From positions 1 to 15,670 of the forward strand of contig JADFVP010000010.1 in the NCBI GenBank assembly GCA_015222595.1: 15,670 nucleotides of DNA, in the 5' to 3' direction. The DNA is from Pseudomonadota bacterium. GTDB taxonomy: Bacteria > Desulfobacterota > GWC2-55-46 > JADFVP01. The notes under the pieces were generated by a model, which saw nothing but the letters and a program-made list of their open reading frames with translations, did no database searches and had not been told where the DNA came from. Made by a program: the position numbers and the translations under genes. This document shows positions 6,829 to 14,989 of this stretch, in pieces; within the stretch, counting starts at the first letter, position 1; each line of letters opens with the position of its first letter.

Positions 6829-7575
6829 ATGATAAAAATTAGAAACTTAACTAAGTCCTTCAACGGTAGAAAGATCCTCGACGGGCTCAACCTCGACATC
6901 GAGCAGTCGAAGATAACCGTCATAATAGGACGCAGCGGTGAGGGCAAGAGCGTGCTGATAAAGCACATAATCGGGCTCTTGAAACCGGACTCCGGCACCA
7001 TAAAGCTCGACGGGGTCGATATCGCCTCTCTCAAAGAGCGCGAACTGAACGAGATAAGAAAACGCTTCGGCATGCTCTTTCAAAGCGGCGCGCTCTTCGA
7101 CTCGATGAACGTTGCCGAAAATGTTGGCTTTGTTCTAAAAGAGCATACAGGGCTGCAAGACGCCGATATAGAGAAGATCGTTCGTGAAAAGCTCGTCCGC
7201 GTCGGACTGAAGGGTGTAGAGTTGATGGCCACGGACGAGCTGAGCGGCGGAATGAAGAAGCGGGTCGGGCTTGCCCGCGCAATCGTCATGGACCCGGAGA
7301 TAGTCCTCTTCGACGAACCGACCACAGGGCTCGACCCCATTATGAGCGACTCTATCGCGGACCTCGTACTCGACACCCAGAAAGCGCTCAATACCACGTA
7401 CGTACTCATTACCCATGATATTCCCTTTACCTACAAAATAGCCGATAAGATAGCGATGCTGCATGAAGGCCGTATCATCGCCTCCGGCACGGTCGAAGAG
7501 ATGAAGAACAGCACGGACCCGGTTGTGCGCCAGTTTCTCGAAGGCAGAGCAGAGGGACCGATAAAGGTCTACTGA
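6829..7575 (+). CDS. mlaF: MlaF-family ABC transporter ATP-binding protein
   Basis: This ATPase drives the MlaE permease from the cytoplasmic face. The 248 residues contain every ABC motif: Walker A GRSGEGKS (34-41), Q-loop Gln85 (MLFQSGALFDSMN), signature LSGGMKKRVGLARA (138-151), Walker B IVLFDEPTTGLDP (158-170) and the switch His196 (LITHD). The sequence FQSGALFDSMNV is characteristic of the MlaF/Ttg2A/Mkl branch rather than of amino-acid importers. The gene starts 20 bases after mlaE, with GAAAAGAG as a weak ribosome-binding site. It ends 51 bases before the MCE gene, so the operon order mlaE-mlaF-mlaD is canonical. Confidence 0.95.
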   Translation: MIKIRNLTKSFNGRKILDGLNLDIEQSKITVIIGRSGEGKSVLIKHIIGLLKPDSGTIKLDGVDIASLKERELNEIRKRFGMLFQSGALFDSMNVAENVGFVLKEHTGLQDADIEKIVREKLVRVGLKGVELMATDELSGGMKKRVGLARAIVMDPEIVLFDEPTTGLDPIMSDSIADLVLDTQKALNTTYVLITHDIPFTYKIADKIAMLHEGRIIASGTVEEMKNSTDPVVRQFLEGRAEGPIKVY

Positions 7576-7626
7576 CAGAAGCAATAACTTAAGCAGTCAC
7601 CAAAGTAATCAGAAGAAGAGCCCTTA

Positions 7627-9180
7627 ATGGCAGAGACCCAAAAAACTCTTTTCAAGTTCACCCCCGAGGCGAAGGTAGGACTCTTCGTCCTCTTCGGACT
7701 GTCTCTGCTCGTCTACATGTCGCTCAGAATAGGCGGCTTTACCATCGGTTCAGACGCCGGGTACACGGTCTACGTCTCCTTTGCCAATGCCGCAGGACTG
7801 GACAAAGACGCCAGCGTGCGCGTAGCCGGCGTTGAGGTCGGCAAGATCACCGACATAACGCTCAAAGACAGCCGCGCTAAGTTGACTCTGAGGATAAAGC
7901 CGGAGATAGAGATCGGCGCGGACTTTACAGCAGTGCTGACCACCAAGGGCCTGCTTGGCGAGAGGTACATGGAACTGCTGGTCGGCTCTCCGAACGCCCC
8001 TGTTCTAAAGGACGGCGACACGCTTATGCGCACGACCTCGTACGCCGACATGGACAAGCTCATAACTATCATGAGCGACGTCTCGATGGATATAAAGAAG
8101 GTCTCCACTACGCTCGGCAACGTCTTTGGCGGGGCCGAAGGCGAGGCGACGCTCAAGAACATAATGACCAACATGGAGGAGGTCTCCTACCGGGTCAGCC
8201 GCCTCATCGAGAAGAACGACGAAAAGCTCGACAACATAATCCACAACCTCAACCAGTTCTCTACGCTCTTAAGAGACGACGGCCCGCAGATCTCCATGGG
8301 CCTTAAGGCTGCGGTAGACAACCTGAACGAAGGCCTTTTAGAGACCACGAAGAACCTCAACTCGCTGATAAACGAAAACAGGGGCAACCTCTCAGAAGGA
8401 ATAGAGAACCTCAAGCTCGCCTCGCTCAAGCTCCACGAGGCGATGGAGAACATAAACAAGATGACGGGCGACATAGGCCCGCGCATCTCCGACACCGTCG
8501 ATTACATCGGAAGCATAACCCAGAAGATAGACTCTGGAGAGGGCACTATCGGCCAGCTCGTCAACGACGAAAGCCTCCACACGAATATCAACAAGACGGT
8601 CACGGGCATCAACAACTTTATAGAGAAGGCCGAGTCCATAAAGACCTTTGTCGGCTACAGGGGCGAGTACATCTTCGGGGCCGAAGAGACAAAGAGCTAC
8701 ATTACGCTCAAGCTCCAGCCCTCCTCAGACAAGTTCTACCTCTTCGAGGTCATAGACGATCCGCGCGGTGAGCGGAGCAAAGAGACACGCGTGGTTACCG
8801 TTGGCGGCTCAACCACTACGACTACGGAGATAAAGACCTCAGACGACTTCAAGTTCAGCCTTCAGGCGGCAAAGCAGTTTCACGGGCTTACGATCCGAGG
8901 CGGTCTGATAGAGTCCACCGGAGGCCTCGGGCTCGACTACAATCTCTTCAACAACAGGGTACAGCTCTCCTTCGACGCCTTCGACTTCGACAAGGATGAC
9001 AACCCGCACCTGAAGGCCGGAGCCATGCTCTACTTCACAAGGTACTTCTACCTCTCCGCTGGCATGGACGATATTATCTCGGACGCCAATATGGAGTCGC
9101 TCTACTTTGGGCTCGGCCTCCGGTTCGAGGACGATGATCTCAAGTACCTCTTTAGCGCGGCGCCCCCTATTTCGTTCTAG
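7627..9180 (+). CDS. mlaD: MlaD-like MCE protein with a long helical stalk and a probable C-terminal beta-barrel
   Basis: This is the substrate-channel component of the lipid transporter. The 517 residues show a short cytoplasmic start, one membrane anchor (about 16-33, KVGLFVLFGLSLLVYMSL) and a single MCE domain (about 45-122, with FANAAGLDKDASVRVAGVEV and KGLLGERYMELLVG). A helical, Asn/Leu-rich stalk follows (about 140-345), including the repeat-like NLNEGLLETTKNLNSLINEN. The last ~170 residues have about ten short alternating-hydrophobic strands (SYITLKLQP, KFYLFEVIDD, RVQLSFDAFDF, HLKAGAMLYF, FYLSAGM, LYFGLGLRF) and end in Phe. That pattern resembles an outer-membrane barrel. E. coli MlaD is about 180 residues without this part. 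If correct, the protein spans both membranes and could bypass a soluble MlaC shuttle; no mlaC or mlaB lies nearby. The barrel is inference. Confidence 0.88.
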   Translation: MAETQKTLFKFTPEAKVGLFVLFGLSLLVYMSLRIGGFTIGSDAGYTVYVSFANAAGLDKDASVRVAGVEVGKITDITLKDSRAKLTLRIKPEIEIGADFTAVLTTKGLLGERYMELLVGSPNAPVLKDGDTLMRTTSYADMDKLITIMSDVSMDIKKVSTTLGNVFGGAEGEATLKNIMTNMEEVSYRVSRLIEKNDEKLDNIIHNLNQFSTLLRDDGPQISMGLKAAVDNLNEGLLETTKNLNSLINENRGNLSEGIENLKLASLKLHEAMENINKMTGDIGPRISDTVDYIGSITQKIDSGEGTIGQLVNDESLHTNINKTVTGINNFIEKAESIKTFVGYRGEYIFGAEETKSYITLKLQPSSDKFYLFEVIDDPRGERSKETRVVTVGGSTTTTTEIKTSDDFKFSLQAAKQFHGLTIRGGLIESTGGLGLDYNLFNNRVQLSFDAFDFDKDDNPHLKAGAMLYFTRYFYLSAGMDDIISDANMESLYFGLGLRFEDDDLKYLFSAAPPISF

Positions 9181-9226
9181 CGGCACATTTCAATACCCCT
9201 CTTCCACAGGTACTTTAAGGATTATG

Positions 9227-10492
9227 ATGGATAACAGAGAACTCGGAATCGCCTTCGACATCGGCACCACCTCCATCGCAGCCTCTCTTATCGATATGTC
9301 GGGTCTTAAGACACTCGCCACGGTCTCGGCCCCCAACCCGCAAAGGGCATGGGGCGCAGACCTATTGGCCCGCGTGCGCGTGACCACAACGGAAGAGGAC
9401 GGACTTAAAAAGCTGACGGACGCGGTAACAGGCGAATGTACCCGCATGATAGCGGAGTTGACGACCAACTACCCCGACGCTGCCATTGAGACCATTACGG
9501 CAGCCGGCAATACCGTCATGACGCACCTGCTTCTGGGCGTCTCTCCGGCCCCGCTCGGTAAGGTTCCGTACAAACCGGCCTTTAAAGAGGCGAAGACGGT
9601 TGGGGCCTTACAGGCAGGCATCGGCGCGGGACTACCCGAAGGCACGCTCGCACCCGGCGCCACGCTCTACGCTCTACCGACCATAGGCGGCTTTGTCGGC
9701 GGCGACGCCAGCGCAGTGGCGCTCGCGCTCGGACTACAAAAGGGAGACCGACGCGTGCTCGCGATAGATCTCGGCACCAACTCTGAAATCTTGCTTAGCA
9801 ACCACGGCGTACTCTCGGCCACCTCGGCTGCCGCCGGGCCCGCCTTCGAGGCAGGAGAGATCGGCTGCGGCATGGTTGCGGCTCCGGGGGCGATAGAGGG
9901 CGTCAAAATTGTAGACGAGCACGTAGAACTGGCCGTCATAGGCGGCACGGCCCCAAAAGGCATCTGCGGCTCAGGCCTTGTAGAGGCGGCAAGCGCGCTG
10001 ATAGAGGCCGGTGTGGTGCAGCGAAACGGTCAGATGGCCGGGGCCGACGAACTCGACAATATCCTTAGCGCTAAGATAAAGTCCGACGGCAAAGAGAACC
10101 GCTTTATCCTCTCTATGGCCCCGTCCGGCGAGGTGGCCTTGACGCAGACCGATATCCGCTCGCTTCAAGTCGCAAAGTCGGCAATACGCGCAGGTATCGC
10201 TATACTTCTCCGACACGCAAAACTCGAAAACTCCGACATAGAGACCGTCTACATTGCCGGAGCCTTCGGCGCCCACCTGAGTGTCGCCCCTCTGGCCGCA
10301 ATAGGCCTCATTGAGCCTGAGTGGCAAGAACGCATTGAGTTTGTCGGGGATGCTGCGCTCGACGGCGCGGTCTTAACGCTGAGCGGCGACAAACGAGATA
10401 CGGTCGAAAAGATGGCTGAAGAGGCCAAGTACCTCTCTCTATCCGGAAGCGCCCATTTTCAGCGCGATTTCATGAAATACATGGATTTTTAG
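9227..10492 (+). CDS. Stand-alone RACo/RamA-type ASKHA-domain protein (DUF4445-like)
   Basis: The protein resembles the C-terminal actin-like ATPase domain of reductive activators of corrinoid proteins, enzymes that use ATP to reactivate oxidised cob(II)alamin proteins. Its 421 residues begin directly at the phosphate-1 loop (FDIGTTSIAASL). NPQRAWGADLLARV and AAGNTVMTHLLLG follow, then phosphate-2 AIDLGTNSEILL, then GICGSGLVEAASALIEAGV and IAGAFGAHL, ending FQRDFMKYMDF. Full-length RACo proteins have an N-terminal [2Fe-2S] ferredoxin domain and a linker; both are missing here, and no cysteine cluster replaces them. ATG 9227 is preferred to ATG 9224 because AAGG (9217-9220) is then 6 bases away. 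No corrinoid protein or methyltransferase gene is nearby, so the substrate is unknown. Confidence 0.8.
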   Translation: MDNRELGIAFDIGTTSIAASLIDMSGLKTLATVSAPNPQRAWGADLLARVRVTTTEEDGLKKLTDAVTGECTRMIAELTTNYPDAAIETITAAGNTVMTHLLLGVSPAPLGKVPYKPAFKEAKTVGALQAGIGAGLPEGTLAPGATLYALPTIGGFVGGDASAVALALGLQKGDRRVLAIDLGTNSEILLSNHGVLSATSAAAGPAFEAGEIGCGMVAAPGAIEGVKIVDEHVELAVIGGTAPKGICGSGLVEAASALIEAGVVQRNGQMAGADELDNILSAKIKSDGKENRFILSMAPSGEVALTQTDIRSLQVAKSAIRAGIAILLRHAKLENSDIETVYIAGAFGAHLSVAPLAAIGLIEPEWQERIEFVGDAALDGAVLTLSGDKRDTVEKMAEEAKYLSLSGSAHFQRDFMKYMDF

Positions 10493-10544
10493 GCCCCAAC
10501 AGTGTATAAATACCCTCTCACTTAAGCCCTATACCCGCTCCTTC

Positions 10545-10562
10545 TGCTCTATATATTGAGCA
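10545..10562 (+). other. Interrupted palindrome upstream of purH
   Basis: TGCTC (10545-10549) and GAGCA (10558-10562) flank an 8-base A/T centre, an operator-like 18-bp element about 85 bases before purH. A TATACT box lies at 10606-10611 without a good -35. Otherwise the 153-base spacer shows no recognised riboswitch. Confidence 0.25.
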
Positions 10563-10645
10563 TGGACCGGTGGCGTTAAAAGAGGGTCGAAGTAGGCACT
10601 AGGTATATACTAAATTATTAGGATCTGTTTAAAGGGGTTATCTAA

Positions 10646-12220
10646 ATGAAGAAGGTCAGAAGGGCTATAATCAGCGTCACCGATAAAGAGGGCGTTGTTG
10701 AATTCGCTACTAAACTCGCCGGGCTCGGAGTAGAGATAATCTCCACCGGGGGCACAGGCAAGATGATACAGGAGGCCGGGGTCAACGTAATCCCAATCGG
10801 CTCCTATACCGGCTTTCCGGAGATGCTCGACGGTCGTCTAAAGACGCTCCACCCGAAGATACACGGCGGCATACTCGGCATAAGGGGTAACGACGAGCAC
10901 GAAAAAGAGATGACCAACCACGGCATACCGCCCATTGACATGGTGGTCGTCAACCTCTACGCCTTCGAGAAAACTATAGCCGGGGGCTGCACCATGGCCG
11001 ACGCAATAGAGAATATAGATATAGGCGGGCCGACTATGATACGCGCTGCGGCAAAGAACTACTCAGACGTTGCCGTTGTGACCGACACAAGAGATTACGA
11101 CGCTATTATAGAGGAGATGGAGGCGAAGGGAAGCTCGCTCTCTAACGCCACGCGCCTTAAACTTGCAAAGAAGGTCTTTGCCCTCACCGCGCGCTACGAC
11201 GGCGCAATCTCCAATTACCTGGGAACCATGCCGGAAGTTCCTGAAGTAGACGAGCGCGTACACTTTCCAGAGACCGCTTCGCTTCAGTACTCCAAGATTC
11301 AGGATCTCCGCTACGGCGAGAACCCGCACCAGAAGGCGGCCTTCTACGCAAGCTCCGGTACGGGGCTGGCCGGAGCCGTACAGTTACACGGCAAAGACCT
11401 CTCTTTCAATAATATACTCGACGTAGACGCAGCGCTCTCGATCTCTAACGGTTTCTCCGAGCCTGCCGTCGCCATAATCAAGCACAACAACCCGTGCGGG
11501 GCCGCCGTATCGACAGAGTCCGTTCGCGACGCCTACCTGCGCGCTCTCGAATGCGACTCAACCTCCGCTTTCGGCGGCATTGTCGGTATCAACAGAACCG
11601 TTACGCTCGACGTTGCCGAGGAGCTGAACAAGATCTTCTTAGAGGCGGTAATCGCCCCTGCCTTCGACCCCGACGCGCTAAAGGTGCTAAAGGGCAAGAA
11701 GAACCTCCGGTTAATGGCTACAGGAGAGGCTGGCACTACTAACACAGATGTTGCGCTTGCCGAGTACGACATAAAGAGGGTCGCCGGTGGCGTGCTCTTC
11801 CAGTCGCTAGACACTGCAAGCGCCTCTGAACTAAAGACCGCCTCTGAGAGAAGCCCGTCGGAAGAGGAGCTAAAAGATCTGCTCTTCGCATGGAACATCT
11901 GCCGCCACGTCAAAAGCAACGCCATAATACTCGCCTCAGGCTCCAGAACCGTCGGAATCGGGGCCGGGCAGATGTCGCGCATAGATTCAACGCAGCTCGC
12001 GTTCATGAAGGCCGCTAACGCGGGGCTTGAGGTTAAAGGTAGCGTACTCGCCTCCGACGCCTTCTTCCCCTTCAGAGACAACGTAGACCTTGCGGCCGAA
12101 AAGGGCGTGCGCGCTATAATACAGCCCGGCGGCTCTATCAGGGACGATGAGGTCATAGCCGCAGCGAACGAGCACGGCATAGCGATGCTCTTTACAGGTA
12201 TCAGGCACTTCAGGCACTAA
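10646..12220 (+). CDS. purH: Bifunctional AICAR transformylase / IMP cyclohydrolase PurH
   Basis: PurH catalyses the last two steps of de novo IMP synthesis: formylation of AICAR with 10-formyl-THF, then ring closure. The 524 residues open with the MGS-like cyclohydrolase domain (RRAIISVTDKEGVVEF, 5-20; STGGTGKMI; DGRLKTLHPKIHGGIL, 62-77; DMVVVNLYAFEKTIAGG). The AICAR transformylase domain follows, with LRYGENPHQKAAFY (221-234), SFNNILDVDAAL and IIKHNNPCGAA (277-287); Lys279 and His280 there are the catalytic pair. Length equals the family norm. AAGGGG (10632-10637) lies 8 bases before the ATG. purD follows after 64 bases and purE after that, giving a purine cluster. Confidence 0.97.
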   Translation: MKKVRRAIISVTDKEGVVEFATKLAGLGVEIISTGGTGKMIQEAGVNVIPIGSYTGFPEMLDGRLKTLHPKIHGGILGIRGNDEHEKEMTNHGIPPIDMVVVNLYAFEKTIAGGCTMADAIENIDIGGPTMIRAAAKNYSDVAVVTDTRDYDAIIEEMEAKGSSLSNATRLKLAKKVFALTARYDGAISNYLGTMPEVPEVDERVHFPETASLQYSKIQDLRYGENPHQKAAFYASSGTGLAGAVQLHGKDLSFNNILDVDAALSISNGFSEPAVAIIKHNNPCGAAVSTESVRDAYLRALECDSTSAFGGIVGINRTVTLDVAEELNKIFLEAVIAPAFDPDALKVLKGKKNLRLMATGEAGTTNTDVALAEYDIKRVAGGVLFQSLDTASASELKTASERSPSEEELKDLLFAWNICRHVKSNAIILASGSRTVGIGAGQMSRIDSTQLAFMKAANAGLEVKGSVLASDAFFPFRDNVDLAAEKGVRAIIQPGGSIRDDEVIAAANEHGIAMLFTGIRHFRH

Positions 12221-12284
12221 GGGCAGAGCCATTATTTTTTATTATTTTAGCCACTGATAAGTCAGACAATTACAGGGATACCGA

Positions 12285-13559
12285 ATGAAGGTACTGATAA
12301 TCGGCGCCGGAGGCCGTGAGCACGCTCTTGCGTGGAAGCTCTCCAGGAGCGGCAGGGTCGGCAAGATATTCATAGCGCCGGGCAACGCCGGAACAGCCGA
12401 GATCGGCGAGAACGTCGATATAGCCGTAGACGACATACCGGCACTGGTGAAGTTTGCCGCGAGCGCAAAGATAGACCTCACGGTAGTCGGCCCTGAGCTT
12501 CCGCTAACGCTCGGCATAGTAGACGACTTTCGCGCGTCCAACCTCAAGGTCTTCGGCCCCAGTAAGCTCGCAGCAGAGCTGGAGGGCTCCAAGGCCTTCT
12601 GCAAAGACCTGCTGAAGAAGTACAACATACCGAGCGCAGCGTACGAAAAGTTCACAGATGCCGACTCTGCAAAGGAGTACCTGAAGAGCGCAAAACTGCC
12701 GCTTGTAATAAAGGCCGACGGCCTTGCCGCAGGCAAGGGCGTAATAATCTGTCAGACATACGAAGAGGCGGTGGCGGCTGTAGAGCAGCTGATGGAAGAG
12801 CGCGCCTTCGGCACGGCAGGAGAGACTATAATAGTCGAGGAGTTCTTAGAAGGCGAAGAGGTCTCGATACTCGCCATCTCCGACGGCACGACGGTAGTGC
12901 CGCTCGCCCCGGCCCAAGACCACAAGGCTATCTTCAACGGAGACAAGGGGCCCAACACTGGTGGCATGGGCGCGTACTCGCCGACCCCGCTCCTTACCCC
13001 TGCGATGGAGGCCGATATACTCGAAAACATTCTTGAGCCGACCATACAGGCGATGGAGGACGAAGGAAGAGAGTACACCGGAGTGCTCTACGCCGGGCTG
13101 ATGATAAAGGACGGCTTCGCAAAGGTACTGGAGTTCAACTGCCGGTTCGGAGACCCCGAAACCCAGCCGGTGCTGATGCGCATGGAGAACGACCTCTTCG
13201 AACTTCTCATGGCCGCAACAGAGGAAGAGCTGGACGAAGTAAGCCTGTCGTGGACCAATGCAACTGCCGTCTGCGTGGTGCTTGCCGCAAAGGGGTATCC
13301 GGGCAAGTACGAAAAGGGCTCTGTGATCTCCGGGCTCGATAAGCTCAGAGGACAGAAAGACACAATCGCCTTCCATGCCGGAACAGCAGAGAAAGACGGA
13401 GCGGTCGTAACTGCCGGCGGAAGGGTTCTCGGCATTACGGCCCTTGGCACCTCGACCGCAGAAGCGATCACGAAGGCATACAAGGCCGTAGAGGCCATAG
13501 AGTGGGACGGCGTCTACTTTCGCACAGATATAGGCGCAAAAGCCGTCCAAAAGGCGTAG
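12285..13559 (+). CDS. purD: Phosphoribosylamine-glycine ligase PurD (GAR synthetase)
   Basis: PurD joins glycine to 5-phosphoribosylamine with ATP, the second step of purine synthesis. The 424-residue ATP-grasp enzyme starts with MKVLIIGAGGREHALAWKLS (1-20) and has IAPGNAGTAEI (30-40). VIKADGLAAGKGVII (141-155) is the nucleotide-binding strand and loop. QDHKAIFNGDKGPNTGGMGA (211-230) is the family signature, and EFNCRFGDPETQPVL holds the metal ligands. The C-terminal domain (VVLAAKGYPGKY; VTAGGRVLGITALG) is complete. An AGGG lies about 10 bases before the ATG. Short spacing on both sides suggests cotranscription with purH and purE. In the first 85 codons, seven of nine Ile codons are ATA. 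Confidence 0.97.
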   Translation: MKVLIIGAGGREHALAWKLSRSGRVGKIFIAPGNAGTAEIGENVDIAVDDIPALVKFAASAKIDLTVVGPELPLTLGIVDDFRASNLKVFGPSKLAAELEGSKAFCKDLLKKYNIPSAAYEKFTDADSAKEYLKSAKLPLVIKADGLAAGKGVIICQTYEEAVAAVEQLMEERAFGTAGETIIVEEFLEGEEVSILAISDGTTVVPLAPAQDHKAIFNGDKGPNTGGMGAYSPTPLLTPAMEADILENILEPTIQAMEDEGREYTGVLYAGLMIKDGFAKVLEFNCRFGDPETQPVLMRMENDLFELLMAATEEELDEVSLSWTNATAVCVVLAAKGYPGKYEKGSVISGLDKLRGQKDTIAFHAGTAEKDGAVVTAGGRVLGITALGTSTAEAITKAYKAVEAIEWDGVYFRTDIGAKAVQKA

Positions 13560-13605
13560 CAACGAAACAGGTGCAGCATACTTCTCAATTCTGAAAGGAA
13601 AGAGC

Positions 13606-14130
13606 ATGGCGACGAAACCGCTTGTAGGCATACTGATGGGAAGCGACTCCGACTTAAGTACAATGGACGAGACGGCCGCCGTGCTGAACGAGCTTGGCGT
13701 GCCTTTTGAAATGACCGTCAGCTCGGCGCACAGAACTCCGGGACGAACCCTTGAGTACGCCAGAACGGCTGAAAAGCGCGGCATCAAGGTAATAATCGCC
13801 GGGGCCGGAAGCGCAGCGCACTTAGGCGGCTTTATCGCCTCAGAGTTCACCGGGCCGGTAATCGGCGTACCGATCGACTCAAGCCCGTTAAAGGGCATGG
13901 ACGCTTTACTCGCTACGGTGCAGATGCCGGGCGGCGTACCCGTCGCCTCTATGGCTATAGGTAAGGCCGGAGCGCGAAACGCGGGAATCTTCGCAACTCA
14001 GATACTCGCCGCCTCCGACAGTAAGCTTAGGACAAAGCTCAAGAGCATGCGCCGGAAGATGGCGCGCAAGGTCGAAGAGAAGGCCAAAAGGGTCGAGGCC
14101 GCCGTTAAAGAGGCCATGGAAAACAGATAG
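13606..14130 (+). CDS. purE: N5-carboxyaminoimidazole ribonucleotide mutase PurE (class I)
   Basis: PurE converts N5-CAIR to CAIR in purine synthesis and as class I needs PurK elsewhere; purK is not in this window. The 174 residues show LVGILMGSDSDLSTM (6-20), SSAHRTPGRTLEYA with catalytic His42, AGAGSAAHL (65-73) and VQMPGGVPVASMAIGKAGAR (105-124). The usual HLPG reads HLGG, with Gly74 where class I enzymes almost always have Pro. After about residue 138 the chain continues as a strongly basic, coiled-coil-like helix (KLRTKLKSMRRKMARKVEEK) that is longer than in typical PurE. AAAGGA (about 13595-13600) precedes the ATG at good distance. Class I is favoured because the class II loop is absent. 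Confidence 0.93.
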   Translation: MATKPLVGILMGSDSDLSTMDETAAVLNELGVPFEMTVSSAHRTPGRTLEYARTAEKRGIKVIIAGAGSAAHLGGFIASEFTGPVIGVPIDSSPLKGMDALLATVQMPGGVPVASMAIGKAGARNAGIFATQILAASDSKLRTKLKSMRRKMARKVEEKAKRVEAAVKEAMENR

Positions 14131-14163
14131 ACGGCAGACAGAAAGCAAGCAACACAGACGGCT

Positions 14164-14790
14164 ATGTCAGATAAAACTCGCCCGCTAATACTTGAAAAGA
14201 ACTCCGCACTCGCTCGGGCCGTAGAGGCAATTCGCGCCGGTGGAGTCGTCGCATACCCTACCGAGACATTCTACGCCCTCGGCGTAGACCCCTTCAACAG
14301 CGCAGCCGTAGAGAGACTCTTGAAGCTTAAGGTCAGACCCGACGGAAAACCGATCTCGCTCATAATAAAAGATGCCTGCGTGCTAAGAACCATTACGCCG
14401 GAGCTTAGCACTGTGGTACTCAAACTCTCACGCGCATTCTGGCCCGGCCCCTTAACAATTGTACTGAGAGCCGTAGAGTCTATCCCTGAGGCGATCACCG
14501 CAGGCTCAGGCTCGGTAGGAGTGAGGGTGTCGAGTTCCCCGGTGGCGGGCCGCTTCGCCGCCGAACTATCGACCCCTATTACCGCCACAAGCGCCAACCC
14601 GGCAGGGGCCGCCCCGCCGGTAACGGCCAAAGAGGTCATCGATTTTTTCGGCTCTTCCATAGACGTTATAATAGACGGCGGAACGCTCCCCGGAGCGCCG
14701 GCATCGACCGTGGTCGATGCAACAGGCGCGAAACCAGAGATACTCCGTGCCGGCACAATAGGCGCCAAAGAGATAGAAGCCGTACTTTAG
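14164..14790 (+). CDS. tsaC: L-threonylcarbamoyladenylate synthase (TsaC / YrdC-Sua5 family)
   Basis: The enzyme makes threonylcarbamoyl-AMP from threonine, bicarbonate and ATP, the first step of t6A37 formation in ANN-decoding tRNAs. The 208-residue product is a single YrdC-fold domain, without the Sua5 C-terminal domain. It shows VVAYPTETFYALGVD (28-42) and KLKVRPDGKPISLII (54-68), with Lys56, Arg58 and Lys62 forming the conserved K-x-R-x3-K substrate set. RAFWPGPLTIVLRA and PITATSANPAG follow, then STVVDATG near the end. The usual PTDTVYGLG motif reads PTETFYALG, a known variant of the family. The gene starts 33 bases after purE with a weak ribosome-binding site, so it may be the last gene of the purine transcript. 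Confidence 0.92.
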   Translation: MSDKTRPLILEKNSALARAVEAIRAGGVVAYPTETFYALGVDPFNSAAVERLLKLKVRPDGKPISLIIKDACVLRTITPELSTVVLKLSRAFWPGPLTIVLRAVESIPEAITAGSGSVGVRVSSSPVAGRFAAELSTPITATSANPAGAAPPVTAKEVIDFFGSSIDVIIDGGTLPGAPASTVVDATGAKPEILRAGTIGAKEIEAVL

Positions 14791-14897
14791 GCCACAATTA
14801 CCACATTAAGCCCCCTGTAACACCCGTCTCCCGACAGAAAAACAGAACAAACAAAACCTAATCAATACAGGCAGTTGGCCGTTACTATCGGACTATT

Positions 14898-14926
14898 TTG
14901 ACTTTTTTCTCATTTATTGCTAAAAA
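14898..14926 (+). promoter_or_regulatory. Possible sigma70-type promoter ahead of the rod-like gene
   Basis: TTGACT (14898-14903) is followed after 17 bp by TAAAAA (14921-14926). The layout resembles the atpZ promoter, but the -10 box is weak and the surrounding sequence is A/T-rich. The rest of 14791-14897 shows nothing recognisable. Confidence 0.3.
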
Positions 14927-14940
14927 AGACGAAAAAAGGC

Positions 14941-14967
14941 TAAAGTTTTTCCGCGCTAAAGCGATAA
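14941..14967 (+). promoter_or_regulatory. Sigma28 (FliA) promoter of the rod-like gene
   Basis: TAAAGTTT (14941-14948) is followed after 11 bp by AGCGATAA (14960-14967). Fourteen of 16 positions match the FliA consensus with exact spacing. It sits about 20 bases before a flagellar-type gene, with AAGGAGG (14974-14980) following at once, so the leader is very short. Confidence 0.7.
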
Positions 14968-14989
14968 GGTTAAAAGGAGGAGTACGCAC

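Noticed and set aside
9107..9226. Upstream extension of the ASKHA gene into mlaD
   Set aside because: The extra residues are unrelated to the family and overlap the mlaD end; ATG 9227 has a ribosome-binding site.
10511..10587. ACCCTCT/AGAGGGT inverted repeat considered as a purine riboswitch stem
   Set aside because: Only 7 bp pair across about 60 bases, with no conserved riboswitch core; a match of this size is expected by chance.
11533..12180. 215-codon minus-strand frame inside purH
   Set aside because: The Ser/Ala-rich translation mirrors the purH codons; no start signal or motif supports it.
12221..12284. T-rich stretch after purH as a terminator
   Set aside because: The T tract is present but only a 3-bp GGC/GCC stem precedes it; readthrough into purD is more likely.
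12846..13898. 350-codon open frame on the minus strand across purD and purE
   Set aside because: It is antisense to two certain genes with full motif sets, its translation is low-complexity and matches no family, and it crosses a gene boundary. It is a shadow of GC-rich codon use.
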